Origin: Diphasiastrum complanatum
Taxonomy: Eukaryota > Streptophyta > Lycopodiopsida > Lycopodiales > Lycopodiaceae
Length of the DNA stretch: 60,000 nt
Assembly: GCA_029204225.1 (NCBI GenBank)
Contig: CM055101.1
Coordinates: 3,542,684 to 3,602,683, forward strand
Direction: 5' to 3'
In this document: in pieces, positions 21,120 through 31,564 of the stretch
Position numbering within the stretch: the stretch's first letter is position 1
Layout of the letters: each line of letters begins with the position of its first letter
Translations under genes and position numbers: made by a program
Notes under the pieces: model-generated
Databases searched by the model: none
What the model saw: the letters and a program-made list of their open reading frames with translations, nothing else
What the model was told of the DNA's origin: nothing

Positions 21120-23134
21120 TCAAGTTACACTTGAAGGAAAGTCACCATATGAAGCACTTTATTTGAAGAAACCTAAGGTTGATCACCTTAGAGTATTTGG
21201 ATGCATTTGCTTTGTCCATATTCCCTTGGAAACAAGAAAGAAGGATGATCCTTGTGCAAGCAAAGGAGTAATGGTTGGATATTCATCCAACAAGAAAGCC
21301 TATCGAATCTACATGCTCTCTACTTCTAAAGTAACTCATAGTAGAGATGTAGTTTTTCATGAAGAAGAAAAGTCCAATCTTGGAGGGGCCGAGATCAAGC
21401 AACCTCAAAATCTATCACCTTTTGTTATTGAAGACAATCAATATATGGAGGAGTCAAAATTTGAAGATGGAAGTCCTCGGATTTTCACTCCTAGAAGATC
21501 CATGAGGGAGAGATCTGATCCCAAGAGGCTCACTTATGATGACAAAGGAAAACAAGTGGATCTTGATTCCACTTATGCTTATTTGGTTTCTCATGAGGAG
21601 CCCAAAGATGTTCAAGAAACCCTCAATACCAAGGAGTGGTATGAGGACATGAAGATTGAATATGATGCCTTGATCACCAACCACACATGGGAGCTAGTGG
21701 ATCCACCACCTAACATGCATATCATTGGATGCAAGTGGGTGTTCAAGATCAAGTACAATCATGATGGCTCCATCAACAAGTACAATACAAGATTATGTGC
21801 TAAAGGCTTTGCACAAACATATGGCCTTGACTATGAAGAAACCTTTGCTCCTATAGCAAAGATGGTGACAATAAGAATCATAATCTCTCTTGCCTTATTT
21901 TTTAAGTGGAAATTGTTTCAACTTGATGTCTCCAACGCTTTTTTGAATGGCTATCTTGAGGAGGAGATATACATGGAACAGCCTCAAGGATTTATCAAGG
22001 ATAAGTCTAAGGTGTGTTTGCTATTTAGAAGTCTTTATGGCTTAAAGCAAGCACCTAGATCATGGTATTCAAGACTCAACAACGTTTTACTTTCATTAGG
22101 ATTTGTGCTTAGTGACTATGATCCTTCTATGTACTTAAAATTTGATGGTAGTAATATTGTCATTCTCCTAATCTATGTAGATGACATTATTCTTAGTGGA
22201 AGTTGTTTGATGTTAGTTCAAGAAACCAAAGATGCATCAAAAAAAAAAATTTAAAATGCAAGATCTAGGAGAGATCCATTACATTTTGGGCCTTGAGATT
22301 GATTTTCATGAAGAGTATGCTTTTATTTGTCAATCTAGATATGTCTTTTCTATGTTGAGAAAATTCAATATGCAAAGTTGTAAAGGCATAGATACTCCCA
22401 TGGAGCAACATGTAAAAGATCCTATTAAAGGTGATGAAAGATCCTTCGAGGACATCACACTTTATAGGAGTCTTATAGGCTCCTTAATTTGGCTTATTAT
22501 CACTAGACACGATTTGAGCTATTGTGTGCACAAATTGAGTCAATTTATGCAAGATTACAAGATCCAACATTGGAAGATGGCCAAGAGAGTTCTAAGATAT
22601 TATGGTTCATTGTACAAGAATGAAGATCTAAACCATTGTTGGCTATTCAGATTCCGATTTTGCAAGTGATAAAATGGATCGAAAGTCCATTAATGCATAT
22701 ACTATCTTTCTTGGAGGCAATCTTGTGTCTTGGCTTTCAAAGAAGCAAGATACCATATCCCTATCTTCTTGTGAGGCCGAGTACAAAGCACTCACTACAA
22801 CAACTAAAGAAGTGCTTTGGATCAAGAGGTTAATCATGGAGCTAAAGTGCATCAAAGAGTATGATCTTCCCTTGATCAAATGTGACAACATATTGGCACA
22901 AGATCTTGCAAACAATCCTATTTTACATGCAAGAAGCAAGCATATAGAAGTGGCACACCATTTTGTAAGGGAAAAGCTCATTGGAGGTGAAATCAACTTA
23001 GAACATGTCGACACATCTTCATGTATTGCTGATCAAAGCCACTTTGCAAAAGTGCCTTCTCAAAGCATAGGTCTAATATTGGTCTTATCTCAAGATCAAT
23101 GCTTGATCCACATTAGATACATTTTTAAGAGGAG
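21120..23134 (+). pseudogene. Copia pol, first tandem copy (integrase tail, RT, RNase H)
   Basis: Starts at a breakpoint in the integrase tail (LEGKSPYEALYLKKP) and runs through RT (WVFKIKYNHDGSINKY, QLDVSNAFLNGY, YVDDIILSGS). An A-run at 22239-22249 changes frame compared with the second copy. RT continues to 22669, where a deletion of about 10 codons near 22601 removes part of the RT-RNase H linker and breaks the frame. RNase H follows in a third frame (22674-23162). It is dead because of the frame breaks. The second copy (23417-25332) is very similar but intact across both sites. Confidence 0.85.
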
Positions 23135-23416
23135 TGTCAAAATATTGGAGAAATCTATCTAATGTTGTGAGTAGGGGTCCTAAAAATGCCAAAGATAAAT
23201 TAAGCTCTTTTGGCTTAGTAAAGACCCATCTTAGAATAAAATATTCAAGGTAGGTAGAAGTAGAAACTCGAGCTACCATAGGAATTGTCATTTGTACTTT
23301 ACATGCCACATTTAATGCATGAAAAAGACTAGGTGGCACAATTAGACATAGTGAGGTTGCTTGAATAAGTCTAGATAGCTTGAAAGGTGGATTCACAACT
23401 CCAATTCAACTCAAAG
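23135..23416 (+). repeat. Truncated LTR between tandem pol copies
   Basis: The first 280 or so bases of the same LTR as at 25305 (TGTCAAAATATTGG...). It stops at CAACTCAAAG and joins directly to pol sequence AAGGAGTAATGG. CAAAG followed by AGGAG exists in both parents, so the junction shows short microhomology. Confidence 0.8.
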
Positions 23417-25332
23417 AAGGAGTAATGGTTGGATATTCATCCAACAAGAAAGCCTATCAAATCTACATGCTCTCTACTTCTAAAGTAATTGAAAGTAGAG
23501 ATGTAGTTTTTCATGAAGAAGAAAAGTCCAATCTAGGAGGGGCCGAGATCAAGCAACCTCAAAATCTATCACCTTTTGTTATTGAAGACAATCAACATAT
23601 GGAGGGGTCGAGATTTGAAGATGGAAATTCTCGGATTTTCACTCCTAGAAGATCCATGAGGGAGAGATCCGAGCCTAAGAGGCTCACTTATGATGACAAA
23701 GGAAAACAAGTGGATCTTGATTCCACTTATGCTTATTTTGTTTCTCATGAGGAGCCCAAAGATGTCCAAGAAGCCCTCAATACCAAGGAGTGGTATGAGG
23801 CCATGAAGATTGAATATGATGCCTTGATCACCAACCACACATGGGAGCTAGTAGATCCACCACCTAAAATGCACATCATTGGATGCAAGTGGGTGTTCAA
23901 GATCAAGTACAATCATGATGGCTCCATCAACAAGTACAAGGCCAGATTATGTGCTAAAGGCTTTGCACAAATATATGGCCTTGACTCTAAAGAAACCTTT
24001 GCTCCTGTAGCAAAGATGGTGACAATAAGAATCATAATCTCTCTTGCTTTATTCTTTAAGTGGAAATTGTATCAACTTGATGTCTCCAACTCTTTTTTGA
24101 ATGGCTATCTTGAGGAGGAGATATACATGGAACAACCTCAAGGATTCATCAAGGATAAATCTAAGGTGTGTTTGCTATTTAGAAGTCTTTATGGCTTGAA
24201 GCAGGCACCTACATCATGGTATTCAAGACTCAACAACTTTCTACTTTCATTAGGATTTGTGCTTAGTGACTATGATCCTTCTATGTACTTAAAGTTTGAT
24301 GGTAGTAATATTGTCATTCTTCTAATCTATGTAGATGACATTATTCTTAGTGGAAGTTGTTTGATGCTAGTTCAAGAAACTAAGGATTCATTAGGAGGAG
24401 AATCTAAAATGCAAGATCTAGGAGAGATCCATTACATTTTAGGCCTTGATATTGATTTTCATGAAGAGTATGCTTTTATTTGTCAATCTAGATATGTCTT
24501 TTCTGTGTTGAGAAAATTCAATATGCAAAATTGTAAAGGCTTAGATACTCCCATGAAGCAACATGTAAAAGACCCTATTAAAGGTGATGAAAGATCCTTC
24601 GAGGACATCACACTTTATAGGAGTCTTATAGGCTCCTTAATTTGGCTTACTATCACTAGACCCGATTTGAGCTATTGTGTGCACAAATTGAGTCAATATA
24701 TGCAAGATCCTAAGATCCAACATTGGAAGATGGCCAAGAGAGTTCTAAGATATGTATCTTCTACTCAAGATTATGGTTTATTGTACAAGAATGAAGATCT
24801 AACCATTGTTGTCTATTCGGATTCCGATTTTGCAAGTGATAAAATGGATCGAAAGTCCATTAATGCGTATACTATCTTTCTTGGAGGCAATCTTGTGTCT
24901 TGGCTTTCAAAGAAGCAAGATACCATATCCCTATCTTCTTGTGAGGCCGAGTACAAAGCACTCATTACAACAACTAAAGAGGTGCTTTGGATCAAGAGGT
25001 TAATCATGGAGCTAAAGTGCATCAAAGAGGATGATCTTCCCTTGATCAAATGTGACAACATATCGGCCCAGGCTCTTGCAAACAATCGTATTTTTCATGC
25101 AAGAAGCAAGCATATAGAAGTGGCACACCATTTTGTAAGGGAAAAGCTCATTGGAGGTGAAATCAACTTAGAACATGTCGACACATCTTCATGTATTGCT
25201 GATCAAAGCCACTTTGCAAAAGTGCCTTCTCAAAGCATAGGTCTGATATTGGTCTTATCTCAAGATCAATGCTTGATCCACATTAGATACATTTTTAGGA
25301 GGAGTGTTAAAATATTGGAAAAATCTATCTAA
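23417..25332 (+). CDS. Copia pol, second tandem copy: open RT and RNase H
   Basis: An open frame (650 codons if read from 23380) covering the integrase C-terminal tail (GVMVGYSSNKKAY), the linker, RT with WVFKIKYNHDGSINKYKARL and YVDDIILSGS, and RNase H with YSDSDFASDKMDRKS, SSCEAEYKAL, IKCDN and HARSKHIEV. The end of RNase H is unusual: CIADQSHFAKV instead of the usual CVADIFTKAL. Gag, protease and most of integrase are missing, so this is a partial gene inside a rearranged element; its first 12 codons come from the truncated LTR. The catalytic residues of RT and RNase H are present, so decay is recent. The stop at 25330-25332 lies inside the 3' LTR. Confidence 0.85.
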
Positions 25333-25917
25333 TGTTGTAAGTAGGGGTCCTAAAAATGCCAAAGATGAATTGAGCTCTTTTGGCTTAGTAAAGAATCATC
25401 TTAGAATAAAATATTCAAGGTAGGGAGAAGTAGAAACTCGAACTACCATAGGAATTGCCATTTGTACTTTGCATGCCACATTTAATGCATGAAAATACTA
25501 GGTGGCACAATTAGACATATTGAGGTGGCTTGAATAAGTCTAGATAGCTTGAGAGGTGGATTCATAACTCCAATTCAACTCAAAGTAGGAGGAGAGTCCA
25601 TGGATCTATATATATGTGATGTACTCTCATTAAGAAGATGATGATTTTTGTGTGTAATGCAAATTTGGAGACTAAGCTCTTTGTGCCCTCTCTCTCTACT
25701 TGAGTTTGTACATTCATATTCTCTCTCTAGCCGAGTTGAGGCATTTATTGTACTTAGTTTCATATTTTGTTGATAGATCTTGCTTGTAACACAATAATAT
25801 TTCTTGTATGATCAGCTTTCCTATTGTCAATGAATGCTAGTTTGATCTTTATGATATTATTGGGCTTAGGAGATCAAAAGTACATGTGTAGGGCATCCCA
25901 CATGTGTGAATTCAACA
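25305..25917 (+). repeat. 3' LTR of the 17079-25917 copia
   Basis: A 613-bp block starting TGTTAAAATATTGG after a purine tract (AGGAGGAG) and ending GAATTCAACA. It matches 17079-17690. A TATA-like TATATATGTGATG stretch is near 25608. Sequence resembling an aminohydrolase exon starts at 25918, directly after it. Confidence 0.85.
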
Positions 25918-26244
25918 GGTTTCACCAAAAGTGTGTACGAAAGAGACCATGTGTTTATAACACCAGAGAGCCAATTCTTTAACCCTCCACCAGGTTGGTA
26001 TGGACGACATACATGTTCACAGACTCTGCGTGGATTATATATTACACCATACCAAGTTAAAGAAAATGGGAGATTTTCATGAGTTTTATTGGTGTCCTTT
26101 TTTCTATGCTTTGCGGTTGATTTAACGTGGATTACCAGCCCTAGAGTATGACTATATCTCTTTCTAGGGTCAACAATCAAGGTGCTTATATAATCACTCC
26201 AACAATGGGAACCCATTTTGAGATGTACATTGCCAAAATGGGAG
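25918..26244 (+). pseudogene. (S)-ureidoglycine aminohydrolase gene fragment, two exons
   Basis: Exon A (25918-25997) encodes SVYERDHVFITPESQFFN and PPPG. A GTATGG...TTTCTAG intron (25998-26167) splits a Trp codon. Exon B (26168-26244) encodes NNQGAYIITPTMGTHFEMY and IAKMG before a GTATGT donor. From memory, this matches the plant UGLYAH signature (RDHALITPES, PLPGW, LGAYLITPAMGSHF, MYLAKM). That ER enzyme is a bicupin that releases ammonia from ureidoglycine in purine breakdown. Upstream exons are absent because an LTR ends at 25917, and I found no downstream cupin exons up to 29800. So it is a fragment, or a gene split by insertions. The splice reconstruction restores the frame exactly, which supports the call. 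Confidence 0.6.
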
Positions 26245-26479
26245 GTATGTGATGTAAACTCATTCCCATAAAAACTAAAAATTCTTTTAGTCTTTTACAA
26301 TGCATATGTGGCAGTTTCTGTGGTAGTTTTCATGGGTTATGATTTTTGCCTACTAGTATGCCTTGGGAAATATGTTTGCACCCTTTTTGTGCTATCCATT
26401 TGGCATAGTTTCGCTGCTAAGTGCAAGATCAGTACTCTTTTGAAATGGTGGACTTTCATCCTAAAAACTTAAAACTTAC

Positions 26480-26651
26480 CAGTTTTGATACTTTTGTCTA
26501 CAAAGAACTCTTCATCTGGCCTTCCATAGAATGAAGTTGAAAGGTGTTTCTTTGATGGAGCGTATCTTGCATCTCCTCTACTTTTGAGTTCATAAATAGG
26601 ATGTAAAGCTATTGGAGTTTTTTTGAAGCCTCTCAAGTATTTCTTTTTTTT
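26480..26651 (-). other. Possible exon of unknown minus-strand gene
   Basis: An open minus-strand frame encodes a non-repetitive, gene-like stretch (TPIALHPIYELKSRGDARY, STSFYGRPDEEFFVDK) ending in a good donor, ACTG|GTAAGT, at 26480. I do not recognise it, and the acceptor side is weak. It may be chance, or a decayed exon. Confidence 0.25.
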
Positions 26652-26960
26652 GCAGATAACATTCAAAGTTAATAGCTAAATGACACCCAACAGAGTGCAA
26701 GATTTTAATCAAAGAATGAATAGATCGTTGTGCAATGTACTTTTTTCCAAATTTCTAGCATATTAAGAACTTGACTAAAAGAAATTGTGCACTTTCTTTC
26801 CTAATCTACTACTTCAATGACACGTTCAAACTTGAGATGAAATCCATTTTGAGCATGGTAGATACATAGGGCAAGCTATCGGAGAACTTAATTTAAGTGG
26901 GAGAAAAAGGGGATTGACTTTTGTTCTCACTAGATTAGTTCGGTTGAAGAAGAAACCCCT

Positions 26961-27220
26961 TGAATGCTAGAAAAATAATGGTGTTTCACGGGCCGCTCAC
27001 GTTGCCCGTCAAGCTGGGCAACATGAGCGCTGCCTGCCGGGACCACCCCCCTCTCACACTCTCCTGGAAGGGGGGTATGTGTGCCATGGCGCCCTCGGGT
27101 CACTGTGATCGGGCTAGCAGCCCGGGGGGTGGGAGAGCGAGTTGCGAAGGGGGAGGGAGCAGATACAGGGGAGGGAGGGAGAAAAGGACGGGGGAAGGGG
27201 GGAGCGAGCGGGGGGTTCAA
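26961..27220. other. GC-rich island
   Basis: About 230 bases of G- and C-rich sequence in an AT-rich surrounding. It starts with GGGCCGCTCACGTTGCCCG, similar to the GC-rich stretch after 16165. Frames on both strands (26930-27335) are Pro/Arg/Gly-rich and are probably by-products of composition. It could be part of a Helitron-like or MITE sequence. Confidence 0.35.
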
Positions 27221-28293
27221 TGACAAACATTTCTCAACAATAGGCTTATGTTTTTACCAACTAGTTTATGCATGTCTACATGTTCTAGCAACAATATGCC
27301 CTTTCGTTTTGGCAATTGCCTTAGGATACAAATAAGCTATTTGTCATTTGCTTTACAAGTAAATTGAAATGCGAGGGCTTGAGAATTGAACTTGCCCATT
27401 CATTTGCCATAATTTATGGTATGAACTAATTGAAGTATGCATATGATTTACTTGTGTGTACTTGACAAAATTTATTATTTAAACTAGTTGATCAATTTCC
27501 TAAGTCATGCCAAGACAATTACAATCTTGCTATGATGGTCTTTACTTAATGGGCTACAAACTGAACTATCCTTGACATGAAGGAAGACTAGATTGATGAC
27601 AAAAACCTAAACGTAAATGTAAATCTAACCTGAATTTGAACCTATACCAGCTTTATTACTTCTATTACAGCAAAACTTGAACCTACACCTAAACTTTATT
27701 ACTTTTATTTGTAGGAACATTTGCATCTTTAAGTAAGTTTATTCAAAACTCAACCCAAATTTGAGTCTAGATCCAAATCTTTATAGAAGGAAATGAAGCT
27801 GTGAAACATTTTTGTCTTCTAAATTCCATATTAGGAGTGACATGCATCCAACATAGGTAGCAATCGTGGGTCATCTTGTTTTAGCTCCGTGTTTCATCCA
27901 ACATAGCATGCAATTGTCAAATTTGAATATAAATTCCCTCCAAAACCAATAAGCAACCATCTTCCAAAACAATCAAAAATTGCTAGCTCAAGAAAATATC
28001 CTCCTAAAATGCAAGTAATTGGGATCAAAACAAAAAAAATGCAAGTAATTGGCCATTGAAGTTAATGGGCAAATGTCCTACAAAACTGCAACCAACCCTG
28101 TCTTAAATCCAATGAATGATTTCCTTTGTAAATTGCATGTGAATAGTCAATGGACGACCTTTTCCAAGTTAGAATCATCAAGCAATTGGCTTGAAATTCA
28201 ATGTTATTTTAATGATGTGGCTTGGAACTTTGAACTACTCCCTTGGGAGGATGGTTGGATATATGCATATTGGCGACGAGTAGCTCACTTGGA

Positions 28294-28296
<3 letters not shown>

Positions 28297-28350
<54 letters not shown>
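28297..28350. repeat. (GA)27 microsatellite
   Basis: 54 bases of uninterrupted GA. Both strands give spurious Arg/Glu or Leu/Ser frames here. Confidence 0.97.
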
Positions 28351-28352
<2 letters not shown>

Positions 28353-28638
28353 CAACGAATATGCATCTAGGAACATTGTTAAATTGCATTTAAAATAAGA
28401 AATTCCATTGAGCATAAAACTAAATCCGTTAAAAATTGGATTAAGGATTAGAAATAATTATTATAAAATCCTAAAGTTTAGCTAGCAACTAAATGCGTTG
28501 AAACATCATAAAACCAAAAAATAAATAAAACAAAATCTGTTTTTAAGGTATGATTTGAGAAATTGTAATGAGATTTTTCGCAACATGTTTTGAATTGAGT
28601 TTTGCTTCGAAACATGCAATCACACACTTATGACGCGT

Positions 28639-28639
<1 letters not shown>

Positions 28640-28676
<37 letters not shown>
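28640..28676. repeat. (CA)18 microsatellite
   Basis: 37 bases of uninterrupted CA. Confidence 0.97.
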
Positions 28677-28677
<1 letters not shown>

Positions 28678-29814
28678 ACATCACATCTATTAGTCTTTCA
28701 TTGACTATAATTCTTGTCAATATCAAATTTGTGGGATCACAAAGAACTTGAAACTTATGAAACCTATGGGATCATATTGAATTTAAATGTGGATGAGCCC
28801 ACAGCTAGAGCAAGATACACCAAATCACATGAGAAGATTCATTGATTGTTCTAAAGAGAGCTTTAGTTTTCAATACTATATTTATGTATTTTTGTTAGTA
28901 GTAAAATTTTTATTCATTCCAAAAATGCAATGATCTAGAGTGTAAACCATTTTGTTGCCATGTTATTAGAGCCTTCATTTAAGTAATGTGTGAACTATTG
29001 CTATTCTTAAAATTAGTTCAAAGCAACCATATTTGATTCAGAAGCAAATTTGTGAGGTTTTAATTATATGGTCATAGATATTATCCCATATTGTTGGATC
29101 AACTAGCAATCAAATTTCCTTTTGGACTTTTGAGTACATCATATTGCTTGCTAACAAAGCTTGATCATGGTTTGAGTACAATGCATGTTATTTTGTAGTT
29201 ATTAAACAGCATTGATCTAGCATCAAGCCCTATACCAAGAATAGTTTTGAGGTAAGATAAAAACCGTTTTATTGTAGGCATACACTCAACCAATTCAATT
29301 ATTGAGTACACATTGTGCGATTTGACTTGGAAGACACATGCAACCATATTTGGAAAGTGCATGCAATAATTCTCAAAACATGCAAGTATAACTTCATTGG
29401 ACAGGCAATCAATTGTCCTTCAGCTGTCTTATTTTTTGTCACGCAAAGAAAGGGTGAGTATCATCAAACAAGCGACTATAGAACATCTCAATGCATTCAC
29501 AAGGTGTACACAATTAGATGGGCAAGCATTTAAGAGAGAGTTGTAAAATGCTTGCACTACTAAGTGGGAATGGATGCATTTTCTTTACGACTAAGCTTTT
29601 AAGCATATGTTATTCCATTGGATATAAGCAATTTCAAAAGAATTCAAGTTGAACTAGCTTAGCTCCAACCAAAGTAGCCCCTATTGTTTGTACTCTCATC
29701 TCCAATCCCTAATGCCACAACTGGGTATAGTGAAACCAGCCAAAATGACTTCCATCTTGGTAATATTACAACGAGAAGATACTATGAAAACTTCAGCTGA
29801 TCCCCCAGGCAGCT

Positions 29815-31564
29815 TCAGGTAGTTAGCTTTTGACTGAATTCCCAAAGCCTCTTTGCTAGCTCTTCGTTGGTAGCAAGAGTATTTGGTCTAGCTTCATTGC
29901 AATCTGAAAAGTACTTCCCACTCACACCCTTTAAATTTGGATGCAAAGCAACGTAGCAGGTGGTAGATGCACCCTGCAAAACATGAAAATATTTTTCAAT
30001 GTTACATGGCCTTCTTTGATGGCAGACTCAAATAGCTAAATGAATTGACTAATAATGTCAGATCAGATCAACCCAGTACATGCGCAAGAATAGCCTGCAT
30101 CATGATACACACAGCACATGAACAGCATAGAACCTCTGTATGTAAGGGTGCTATTTGCACTTGCCTGCGACACGTTCTTCCACAAGAAGCTTGAAAAAAA
30201 TTTCAGAAACTCTGCAAGATGAAATTTGGGCAGTTGTTAGTAACAACACAAGCTAAGAGCTTTAAAACTTTTTGCCTCCAAAACCAAAGCTACCACTCCA
30301 TTCGCCAAATATAGACAAATCTAATGTGCAGCTCGAACTGCGCAACGAACATTTCTTACTCATTAAATTCTTTGAATATCTCATCAACGGGGTCATGATG
30401 AACCCAGGATGAACAGCATTCGCAGTGATATTAACACCTTCAGCCTGAAAATCCACTATTAGAACCAGATTTGTTTATGCTTTGGTGAACGCAGTACAAA
30501 GAAATTGATGAAATCAGATATGCATGTGGAATCCGGAAGTCATAACGGTAAAAACCAAAAATATTGCATTCTAATGCGTGGAATATGTGTAACATGTACC
30601 GCAAGTCTTCTTGACAATTCCTTCGAATGCAGTATGTTGGCCAACTTAGACTGTCCATAAGCTCCTCTATCTACGTATCTGCACGTGCCAGAAGTCCTAT
30701 CAGCAACAAGCAATTTTGAACGCTCTGTGGAAGTACCAAATCTTGTAAGCAAAATATGTACACCCACCGAGTCTTGTCGTTAAGACTATCGAACCGAATT
30801 GCATCAGAATACGCTGCGATGTGTGCAACGGACGAGAGATTCACAATGCGTCCCTCGATACGTGACTCCTTGGCAGTTTGTCTCATAGTATCGAGCAGCA
30901 GATTTGTCAAGAGAAAGTGTCCTGCAGTCAGTACAAAATAATAACGATCATTATTCACATGAATAGCTTCGAAGAAATAGCTGGAGGTGTATGGCGACGA
31001 TGTTAACATACCTAGGTGATTGGTTGCAAAATGCATCTCTATTCCATCTTTTGATAGACCGAAAGGACACAGCATCACTCCTGCATTGTTACTGCACAAT
31101 GGCATTGTTACTGTATAAACAGATTTATAAGTTTTTACAGGCTTGACACAATCAGACAGCTTCGAACATGGAATAGAGTGCGAAAATACTACGAACACTG
31201 CTTACATTAAGAGATTTAGAGGTAGTCGCTTGGCAGTAAATTCAGAGGCGAAGCTTCGAACAGATTCCATGGAGCTCAAATCAAGCTTCATAATGTCCAC
31301 CCGAGCGCCAGGGATGTCCCTGACTATCTTTTCTTTCACGTCAGCAGCGGCACTTAGATTTCTAGCTGCAATGATCACATGTGCTCCTCGCAAAGCAAGG
31401 ACTCTGGATGTTTCTGCACCGATCCCGCTCGCACCGCCCGTGACAATGGCAGTGATTCGGCTTGCATCCACTCCCTTTGTCACTTCTTCTGCAGTAGATG
31501 AGGACCCGAATCCGCTGGGACCAGATATCCCAGTTACCAGAGAGATCAAACCCATTTCTGCCAC
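29815..31564 (-). CDS. TIC32-like: TIC32-like short-chain dehydrogenase/reductase, seven exons
   Basis: Host gene. Exons (minus strand): 31564-31206, 31091-31012, 30921-30768, 30678-30600, 30444-30360, 30211-30165, 29973-29815; total 963 nt, 320 residues, stop TGA at 29817-29815. Splicing keeps the frame at every junction. Motifs: TGGASGIG nucleotide-binding loop (42-49), NNAG (121-124), NLSS (174-177), and the YGQSK catalytic Tyr205-Lys209; also HPG near 228 and a C-terminal [10 protein letters not shown]. The N-terminal [15 protein letters not shown] is typical of plant TIC32 and related dehydrogenases. TIC32 is an NADPH-dependent chloroplast inner-envelope protein tied to protein import; close paralogues have other roles, so the location is inferred. 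Intron 6 has a GC donor (CAG|GCAAGT). The intron 1 acceptor is preceded by a duplicated CAGTAACAATGC. All catalytic residues are intact. Confidence 0.9.

Larger units (their letters stand above)
27221..29814. other. Non-coding stretch with two microsatellites
   Basis: AT-rich sequence with no supported gene. The 28049-28393 frame is not credible, as its end is the (GA)n repeat. The 3' region of the TIC32-like gene lies at the right end. Confidence 0.5.

Noticed and set aside
22643-23014. Minus-strand ORFs within 22643-25085 and 21454-23838
   Set aside because: They are shadows of the plus-strand RT and RNase H coding sequence.
26930-27335. Pro/Arg/Gly-rich ORFs on both strands
   Set aside because: Overlapping open frames on both strands of a GC-rich island, as expected from base composition.
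28049-28393. 114-codon ORF ending in a Glu-Arg repeat
   Set aside because: The end is the (GA)27 microsatellite and the rest has no recognisable feature.
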